Program-made: the position numbers and the translations under genes | Assembly (NCBI GenBank): GCA_947039505.1 | Contig: CAMQYZ010000001.1 | Span: 62,001 to 126,000 of the forward strand | Direction of reading: 5' to 3' | DNA length: 64,000 nt | From: an uncultured Mycoplasma sp. | GTDB taxonomy: Bacteria > Bacillota_I > Bacilli_A > Mycoplasmatales > Metamycoplasmataceae | Notes under the pieces: model-generated | Told to the model about the DNA's origin: nothing | Database searches by the model: none | What the model saw: the letters and a program-made list of their open reading frames with translations, nothing else | Shown: piece after piece, positions 55,470 to 64,000 of the stretch | Position numbering within the stretch: the stretch's first letter is position 1 | Layout of the letters: each line of letters begins with the position of its first letter

Positions 55470-56792
55470 TTACAGTAATTGCTTTATGTTTATTGTTTTA
55501 CTAACGGTTTTTGACATTTCAAAATTTGAATTACCAACTTTGATCAACATAGAAAAAGTTAGGAGTGCATCAGAACTAGAAGTTACAGAAGAAATGTCAA
55601 TAGAAATTGACTTTATTGGTTCAATACTATATTGTCTTTGGAAAAAAGGTGGAACAAATATTCCTCCGGGTGTTTCTGTATTTATTTTTAAAATTTCTTC
55701 AGCATTTTTACCGATAATTAATCCCGGATTTTTTACAACAGGCATAAAAGCAAGCGAGCTGGATTCAATTCTTTGCCCAACTTCAGAAGCTATTGAAGAG
55801 TTTTTGTTTTTATGTGTTGTTATATTGCTTTCTGTAGGATTTTTAAAAATAATGTTTGGTTCAAAAAAATAATAAATTTTACTAAATGAAAGATTGTATT
55901 TTTCTTTAGCATAAGAAATTGCAGCACTATTAAAATAATTGTCATTAACTGGAGTAACTTTAATTTTATAAATACCTTTTCTTGGATTGGTTTCATCAAA
56001 ATCTGCAGATTCAATATTAAAGTTATATCGAGTATTATTTACCAAGGCACGATTAGGTGGCTCAATTAATCTTTCTATTGAATGAGCATCAATAGCAGAG
56101 AAATTAGCAGCATTTTCTTTAATGATAACTGGTCTATTGTTAATTATTGAATCCTTTGAATAAAAATCTATATTAAAATTCTTGCTTTTCTCAAAAATAT
56201 CTTGCCTTATAGCTTGAAATTCATATTTTTTATTTTTGTTATTTTCATCAATTCCATTATACACATACATAGATGCTTCTAATTCTTTTGGTTCTTCTGC
56301 AGAATCATTTTCTACAATAATAGTTTTCTCTATATTAATAGTAAAAATTTTAGATTTGGTAATAAATTTATTCGAGTTTCTTAATCCAACATTAACGTTA
56401 ACTTCAAAATAAATATTTCCATCAAGATCAAAAGAAACAATATCTTTTTTCGTAAAATCTCATGAATAAAAAATACCATATTCATCATTAGTTTCTGCAA
56501 CTTTAGGCTCAGGTAAAATAAAAATATTAGATAATTGTTCATTATTATTAATGTCGATTCCTGAATTAGTAATTTGTTCGTTATTCGCACCTAAATCTAA
56601 TAAATTTATTTTTTTCAAATTTAAGTCGTTACTAATCTTTAATTTGGTTGTATTTTTTAACTCTAAATCTAATAATTGATTTTCAATGGTATTATTTGAA
56701 TTATTTGAGCAAGATAAAAAAAATGTAATAGGAGTTATGGAAATAATTGACATTCCTAGAAATAATATTTTTTTCGCAAATTGTTTAGTCAC
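55470..56792 (-). CDS. Surface lipoprotein with beta modules
   Basis: A 440-residue lipoprotein. The signal peptide ends PITFFLSCSNN (lipobox FLSC, Cys28). The mature part is Asn/Ile-rich with repeated beta patterns, near 260-295 (YNFNIESADFDE, GIYKIKVTPV) and at the C-terminus (SIDISSVTSSSDALLTFSML). These recall the modules in the proteins at 43-48 kb. The start is GTG with AAGGAG. It lies just upstream of the F1-like operon with its own stop 205 bases away, so it may be part of the same surface system. Function unknown. Confidence 0.8.
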
Positions 56793-56851
56793 TCTGGCTC
56801 CTTTTTAAAATATTTTAAAATTATATCATTATTGTTGTTTCATTGGAAAAA

Positions 56852-57595
56852 TTATCTCAATGCTCTAGCCGCAAACATAAGAACATTAACAAAATCTATG
56901 AATAAACGAATTCCAAATATCAAACCTAATCTTATTAAATCTTGGCTTGTCATACCACCTGACGATTCTATTTGATCAGATGTTCTTTGAATTCATCAAA
57001 TATCAAAACCTATTCATAAAGAAAATATTACAATACCGATTAGTGAGTATCATTTTTCAGCTCTGCTACCACCAAAGAAAATTAAGAAAATAGAAAAAAT
57101 CATCAATCCTATTGTTGCAAACATTAAAAATGGACCAATTTTAGAAAAATCAAATATTTGAAAAAAACCCAATATACCCATCAACACAAAAATACTTGAA
57201 GGCACCAAAAATAATAAAAATACATTTTTCATTCCTTCAGCTTGAACACTAAAGCCTGAATAATATAATGTTGATGAAACAAATAACCCTTGAATAAACA
57301 CAAAAACCATGTACATTAAAATCAATGTTGGTAAATTTAATTTTTGAACTAAAAATGATATTCCTATTACTAAACCAATGTTAACAACCAATAAAATTGG
57401 TCATCCTTGTGATGATGCTATTTTTGAAACTATATTACCTATTGATGGGACAGACATAACCAAATATGTCATTAAAAAAATAATAGCCACACCTAATCCC
57501 ATTCACATTAATGAATAAGATATTAACCTATTTTTAGTTGAGGCTTTTTCTGCAGATTTTTCAAAAATCTTTGGAAAGCTTTTATTTGAGTTCAT
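56852..57595 (-). CDS. Bax inhibitor-1 (UPF0005/YccA-type) family membrane protein
   Basis: A 247-residue protein with seven predicted helices. The last helices contain LIGIVIFSLWIGFDIWWIQR, matching the family's conserved Asp in the penultimate helix region. The C-terminus is FVNVLMFAARALR. Family members are linked to Ca2+ leak and membrane stress. Five TGA Trp codons. Its start overlaps the end of the DegV gene, with GGGGGG before it. Confidence 0.85.
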
Positions 57596-58487
57596 CTGTT
57601 GACCCCCCAACTTTATCAAAATCATATTTTTCAATATCATATTTTAACTTTAAAAAACAAGGAGTAATAGCTTCTAAACCGGTATGTATCGAAATTACGG
57701 GAGGAATAAATAATTCTATAAATGGTTTTTTTTGTTTAGTTAATGTGGAAATTTCCTGCATCAACAAGTTTTTATCAACATTATTAGAGTGACCAAACAT
57801 AATTATTCAATCTTCAGATGATGAATTTAACTTTTTATAAATATCAAATGTTGTATTAACTACTGTTTTGTTAAAAATTCTACCTTTTCCATATTTTTCT
57901 AACTTACCGTTTTTCAAAGTTATTATAGGAACTATTTTTAATAATTTTGCAAGTTTAGCAGATGATGGAGACAATCTTCCCCCTCTAACTAAATTATCAT
58001 TAAATTTTGGGAAAAGAGTCATATTATTTAAGTCTCTAGGTGTTTTATTTTCAATAATGTCTATTCCTTCTTCAATAGTAAATTCTTTATTATTCACACC
58101 AATTTCTAATTCAACCATTTCTTTGATAATAGGAATAGAAATATTTTCAGAATTAATAACATGAACATTTTCATATTTCTTAGAAGCTAATAGAATATTT
58201 TTGTATTGAGATGATAAATGCTTTGAAATAGAATAAAAGACAACAAATGTATTTGGTTTAGATATTTTCTTCAATAAATTATCAACTTGAAGAACTGAAG
58301 AACAAGAAGTAGAAACTGTAGATTCCACTTTACATATATCAAAAAAGTTCTTTGAAGTAATTTCTACTCCATCTTCATATTCTTTGCCATCAATAGTTAT
58401 ATAAAGTGGTAAATAAAATCACCCTCTTGCTTCGGCTTCTTTTTTTGTTAATCCTGATGAAGAATCTACTACTATTGCTAATTTCAT
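57582..58487 (-). CDS. DegV family fatty-acid-binding protein
   Basis: A 301-residue protein. It has LAIVVDSSSGLTKKEA at the N-terminus, the VSTSCSS segment (usually TSQPS) that binds the fatty acid carboxylate, and LVRGGRLSPSSAKLAKLLKI typical of the domain junction. In firmicutes such proteins (FakB) present fatty acids to FakA kinase. Mycoplasmas use host fatty acids, so this role fits. A TATAAT lies six bases before the ATG, giving a leaderless start. Confidence 0.92.
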
Positions 58488-58493
58488 ACAACA

Positions 58494-58499
58494 ATTATA
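58494..58499 (-). promoter_or_regulatory. -10 box of the degV-like gene
   Basis: TATAAT on the minus strand ends six bases before the ATG (58487), with no ribosome-binding site between. This separates degV from the hpt-greA unit upstream. Confidence 0.55.
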
Positions 58500-58508
58500 C
58501 AAAATACT

Positions 58509-59072
58509 TTATAATTTTTCTAAATATTTTTTATTAAAAATTCCAATAAATGGAATGTTTCTCATTTTTTCTTTAACATCAAGACCAAAACCAACCAAAA
58601 ATTCATCCGGAACTACAAATCCAGAGATGTCAGCTTCAATTTTTGATTTGCGATTAGCAGGTTTGTCAAGTAGAGTTACAATTTTTAAAGATTTAGGATT
58701 CCTTAAAATCAAGTTTTCTTTAATTTTTTCTAAAGATCTTCCACTATCTATAATATCTTCCACTATCAAAACATCTTTATTCCTTATATCTGTAATTAAA
58801 TCCATAATTATTTTAATATTTCCAGAATTTGAAATTTCGCCACCATATGAAGAAATAGTCATAAAATCTAACGTGTGTTCTGTTTTTATTGTTTTGATTA
58901 ACTGCGCCAAGAAAGGGACAGAACCTTTTAATAACCCTATTAAAACAAGATCCTTAGAATCACTATATGTTTCATCCACTCATGTAGATAGTTCAACTAT
59001 TCTTTTTTCAATTTCTGCTTGTGTTAAAAGTATTTTAGTAAATCTTTCATCTTTAATATCTTTGGTATTCAT
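58509..59072 (-). CDS. hpt: Hypoxanthine-guanine phosphoribosyltransferase
   Basis: A 187-residue purine salvage enzyme. LVLIGLLKGSVPFLAQL is the pyrophosphate loop, VLIVEDIIDSGRSL the PRPP motif, and VPDEFLVGFGLDV the C-terminal purine site. The flexible loop with SSYGG is intact. It begins four bases after greA and is probably co-translated with it. It makes IMP and GMP from host bases. Confidence 0.95.
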
Positions 59073-59076
59073 CTTG

Positions 59077-59547
59077 TTATATTGTAATATTTATAATTTT
59101 AACTTCATATTTATCAGGAGCTTCAACGATAACTACATCACCTTTTTTAGATCCCATTAATGCAATTGCTAATGGTGACTGATTGCTTATTTTATTTTCA
59201 AACGGATTAGTTTCATAAGTTGTAACAATTGTAAATTTTTCAGTTTGGATAGATTTATCTCTTTGAATTTCAACAGTTGATCCAATTGAAACCATTGAAT
59301 TAGAAGATTGTTTTGTTAAAATATCAGAATTTTCCAATAAATCTTCAAGCTCTATAATTCTATCTTCAATTACACCTTGTTTCTCTCTAGCTGAATCGAA
59401 TTCTGCATTCTCAGATAAGTCACCTTGAGCTCTTGCATCTTTTATTTCTTGAATTACTTCAACTCTATCTTTTTCTATTAATTTTTTTAATTCTTGTTGA
59501 AGTTCCTGTATTTTTTCTTTAGTAAGTAGTGTTTTTTCCATTTTCAT
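59077..59547 (-). CDS. greA: Transcription elongation factor GreA
   Basis: A 156-residue factor. The N-terminal coiled coil carries ARAQGDLSENAEFDSAREKQG with the acidic tip (Asp and Glu at DLSEN). The C-terminal FKBP-like domain ends NQSPLAIALMGSKKGDVV. It rescues backtracked RNA polymerase. GAGGAA precedes the start. Length is normal. Confidence 0.96.
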   Translation of the reverse strand: MKMEKTLLTKEKIQELQQELKKLIEKDRVEVIQEIKDARAQGDLSENAEFDSAREKQGVIEDRIIELEDLLENSDILTKQSSNSMVSIGSTVEIQRDKSIQTEKFTIVTTYETNPFENKISNQSPLAIALMGSKKGDVVIVEAPDKYEVKIINITI

Positions 59548-59566
59548 ATTATTCGTTCCTCATATT

Positions 59567-60262
59567 TTATTTTACAATTAAAATAAAACCCTTATATCAA
59601 TTAAGAATATCATAATTAAAATTACTTTTACTTATTTTGCTTATTATTTCTTTTTTTCAAACTTTATTTTTAGTTACATTTGCAATTATAAACATTCCTT
59701 TTTCTCTTAAATTATCAATATATGTTTCATAAGTTGGCAATCAATTTGTTTTCGCTGATAACAACAAAATAGCATCATATTTCTCTGATTTATCAATTTC
59801 TTTTAAAATATTTAATTTATGAGTAAAATTTAGTTTTTTATTTGAAATAACTTCATTGTATTCTACTTCATTAAATTCATTTACCAAAATATCAACAATA
59901 GCATTGGATTTATTTGATATAGCAATAATTTCATATGATGTTTTACTACCTAACATTAAAATTTTTTCAAAATTATTTTTAATAATTGTATTAATGCAAA
60001 ATTCTACTATTTCATCATCCAAAGGATTTGATATAGCATCTCTTAATTCAAAGATAGGTTCTCCAAAATCTGTTCTTTCAATTACTTTTAAATGACCATT
60101 AGTTATTGATTCTTGACTCAGAATATCCATTTTATCTTTTTTAATTGTTTTTTTTATTTTATAAACTTTAAATAAAACTACTGACAAAAATATTAAAGCA
60201 ATAATAACAAAAGCTACAGCTGAATAAATAAGAATATTTTTAGTTAAGTCTGATATTATCAT
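59567..60262 (-). CDS. Membrane-anchored putative methyltransferase (BC85_0335-like)
   Basis: A 231-residue protein. One N-terminal helix (about 9-33) is followed by a cytosolic domain with a Rossmann-like pattern (EPIFELRDAIS, FEKILMLGSKTSYEIIAIS, YDAILLLSAKT). GLGTS-type glycine spacing is poor (MLGSKTS), so SAM binding is uncertain. A similar gene type occurs in mycoplasmas and is annotated as a putative methyltransferase. The C-terminal part is read through TGA codons. It starts three bases after the DUF1292-like stop. Confidence 0.6.
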
Positions 60263-60265
60263 GTA

Positions 60266-60532
60266 TTATTCTTCGTCTTCAAAGATATCATTTTCTTCAT
60301 CTTCCATAAATTCATTAAATATTTTTTCAACTATTTCTCATTCATCATCTTCAATCATTATTAATGAATCATCTTCAGCTATTTTTGCAGGATGAACCAT
60401 ATCATTAATAGCATACAAAATAAAAGTATCTCCATTTTCTTCAAACGTAAATACTACTTCAGCTTCTACTGTTGTATCATCTTCTAAAGTGATTGTTACG
60501 AATTTTGATTTTTTTTCTAAATTGTCTTTCAT
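60266..60532 (-). CDS. Small acidic DUF1292-like protein (YrzB type)
   Basis: An 88-residue protein starting MKDNLEKKSKFVTITLEDDT. The beta pattern TVEAEVVFTFEENGDTFILY matches the DUF1292/UPF0473 family, followed by an acidic tail rich in Glu/Asp (NEFMEDEENDIFEDEE) reached through a TGA Trp. Function unknown. It lies after dnaK and before the methyltransferase-like gene. Confidence 0.8.
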
Positions 60533-60616
60533 ATATTAAAACAGCTCTCCTTCAATTTAATAAACCTTGTTAGTTAAATAACAAAAAACATAAAATTAAT
60601 TATGTTTTAATAACTA

Positions 60617-62494
<1,878 letters not shown>

Positions 62495-62505
62495 TTACCA
62501 TAAAA

Positions 62506-62532
62506 TTAGCAGACTAAACAAAATATTGCTAA
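62506..62532 (-). promoter_or_regulatory. Degenerate CIRCE element (HrcA operator) of dnaK
   Basis: A 27-base site with arms TTAGCA and TGCTAA at the exact spacing of CIRCE (TTAGCACTC-N9-GAGTGCTAA). The inner triplets of each arm are changed (GAC and TAT) and no longer pair, so six of nine bases per arm remain. It lies between grpE and dnaK, and hrcA itself is 1 kb upstream on the same strand, which supports HrcA control. Confidence 0.65.
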
Positions 62533-62574
62533 AAAAATAAAAATGTTTTAAAAAAGTTTTACAAATGATAAGTT

Positions 62575-63459
62575 CTATTTTTTAGATACCAAAACATTGG
62601 CAGGTATAATCACACGACCATTTAATTTATATCCTCTATTTCTTAATTCAACGATTTTATCTTTTTTAAATTCTTTAGATTCAATTAATTCAACAATATT
62701 ATGTAAAGCAGGATCAAACTCATCTCCTATTTTAGGTTCTATAGGAGAAATTCCAGAAGACTCTAGAATAATAAACATTTGATTTACCAATAACTCAAAA
62801 CCCTTAACATATCCAACAAGTTCTGGATTATCATTATTTTTTGTACCAAATTCTACAGCCATATATAAATTATTTAATGGACTTAAAAATTTTTCAAAGA
62901 AACTTTGAAATTGAAAATCTTTAGCATCTTTTAATTTTATTTCAAATTGTTTTTTATAGTTTTCTTTAAAATCATTTATTTGCTTTTGTGCAGTTTCAGA
63001 TATTTCAATAATTTTTTTATTCAATAAATCTTCATTTTTATTCATTTCGTTTAATTTATTTTGTAAATTATGGATTTCTTTTTGCAAATTAGAAACTTCT
63101 TTTTTTAAATTTTTATCGTTTTTGGCATTATTTTTGACTACAACATTGTCGTTTTCATTTGGTAAAACTGTATCTGGTTCATTATTTTCAAAGCCATCAT
63201 AACTAAAAATTTCTAAATCTAATTCAACTATTTGATATGTTGAATTAATTGGATTGTGATAATCAAAATCCACTCTTTGATTTTTAATTGTGTAATCCAA
63301 ACCCAATAAGACATTAGATAATCCAGGTAAAATAGTATCACTACCTACAACCATAGTAACAGGACCTGCTGAAGATACTCAATTGTTACTTTTGTCATAC
63401 ATGTCATATTTAAAGGTTATTACACCATTTTGTTTAATTTCATTATTATTTTTATTCAT
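62575..63459 (-). CDS. grpE: GrpE with N-terminal FKBP-like domain
   Basis: A 294-residue nucleotide exchange factor for DnaK, longer than ordinary GrpE (about 180-200). Residues 12-85 read like an FKBP/trigger-factor PPIase domain: VGSDTILPGLSNVLLGLD parallels the VGxGxxxPGxExxLxGM motif, followed by VDFDYHNP. A coiled-coil dimerisation helix (about 115-190) and the GrpE beta domain (PKIGDEFDPALHNIVELI, ELRNRGYKLNGRVIIPA) complete it. The N-terminal start is read through a TGA Trp. It lies between hrcA and dnaK. Confidence 0.88.
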
Positions 63460-63490
63460 ATAACCAATATTTTACATTAATATATTAATT

Positions 63491-64000
63491 TTATTCCTTT
63501 AAATATTTTTCAATCATGTTTAATATATTTTTAGCCTTTGAATAATCCATTCTATGAGTTCCTACAATTGACATTTCTTTTGAAGAATCGCCGATAGTTA
63601 TTTTTTTAGAAAGCATTGATGATTTGTCTTGACCAATATCTATTTTTAGATTTTCTCCATAGAGACTACGACCCTCTATAGAATCTCAAATGGATTCATG
63701 TTCTATCATATTGATTAATTTGGCTAAGTCCTGTCTATTGATATCTTCCGATTCTATTATGAAAGATTTTCCATAAATTTTTCTATTATGATTAATTGCA
63801 AAATCAAATATTTCATTTACAAAAGTCACAATTAATTCTTCAGCATTTTTAATTTCATTTTTAAATATTTGAGACAACAAAGATAGCTTTTCACCCAAAA
63901 CATTAATTGGTGTATCAATTAATCTTTCTTGAATTAATCTAATTGCAATTTTTAAATCTCGAGATTTTATATTATCACTTAATGAAAAAACTTTAGTTTC
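63491..64000 (-). CDS. hrcA: Heat-inducible transcription repressor HrcA (3' part, runs off the right edge)
   Basis: The C-terminal 169 residues of HrcA. KSRDLKIAIRLIQERLIDTP and the end ISIVGTHRMDY-like (here MSIVGTHRMDYSKAKNILN) are family features. It is split by a TGA Trp at 63686-63688. The DNA-binding N-terminus lies beyond the window. The order hrcA-grpE-dnaK, with a CIRCE-like site before dnaK, indicates autoregulated heat-shock control. Confidence 0.9.

Overview
The window is very AT-rich, densely packed DNA from a wall-less Mollicute (Mycoplasma-type). The sequence supports this directly. UGA is read as tryptophan in most genes, so long proteins look broken under the standard code, and a tRNA-Trp with anticodon UCA lies at 7157-7232. 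The gene set also fits: CdaM-type diadenylate cyclase, GdpP, HPr kinase, lgt, ECF transporter, lipoproteins and few regulators. A cluster for an F1-like ATPase, separate from the canonical ATP synthase whose atpB starts at the left edge, points to the hominis/pulmonis/mobile side of Mycoplasma. In that group such F1-like (X0) ATPases are known, and in M. mobile one drives gliding. The species cannot be named from the window alone.

Layout. 1-7.1 kb (minus strand): start of the F0F1 operon (atpB, AtpI-like protein), DJ-1 family protein, cardiolipin synthase, tRNA-Ser, MgtE, CdaM, and two paralogous proteins with a shared N-terminal domain. 7.1-10.3 kb: tRNA-Trp, acpP, a coupled three-gene operon of unknown function, then eight tRNAs (Pro-Ala-Met-Ile2-Ser-fMet-Asp-Phe). 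10.5-13.9 kb: a 929-residue SGNH-hydrolase-like protein and rsmD. 13.9-21.8 kb (plus strand): upp, ecfA1-ecfA2-ecfT, ligA, yebC, topA. 21.9-28.95 kb (minus): a divergent FtsZ-like protein, trxB, lgt, hprK, uvrA and a Smr-domain protein. 29-29.9 kb (plus): tsaC and rpiB. 29.9-38.6 kb (minus): YitT family, CorC/CNNM family, dnaB, rplI, gdpP, rpsR-ssb-rpsF, engB, coaD.

38.6-55.3 kb is the least ordinary part. A five-gene operon (55.3-49.15 kb) encodes an unknown 273-residue protein, a gamma-like stalk subunit, an unknown 197-residue protein, an alpha-like subunit and a beta-like subunit with a roughly 195-residue N-terminal extension. It ends at a clear terminator. Downstream lie three further transcription units of membrane-anchored or secreted proteins: a 36-residue membrane peptide, a 150-residue bitopic protein, a 1111-residue leucine-rich-repeat lipoprotein, a 467-residue bitopic protein, a 494-residue multi-spanning protein and a 1080-residue membrane protein. 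Several carry a recurring beta-strand module like the mycoplasma lipoprotein-associated repeat. My reading is that this is an F1-type motor coupled to a large surface apparatus.

55.4-64 kb (minus): another surface lipoprotein, a Bax-inhibitor-1 family protein, DegV, hpt, greA, a membrane-anchored putative methyltransferase, a DUF1292-like protein, then dnaK, grpE and hrcA. dnaK has a decayed CIRCE element, and grpE is fused to an N-terminal FKBP-like domain.

Several genes (acpP, ecfA1, topA, tsaC, yitT, degV) have a TATAAT-like -10 box only 6-8 bases before the start codon and no ribosome-binding site, so leaderless translation appears common beside Shine-Dalgarno starts.
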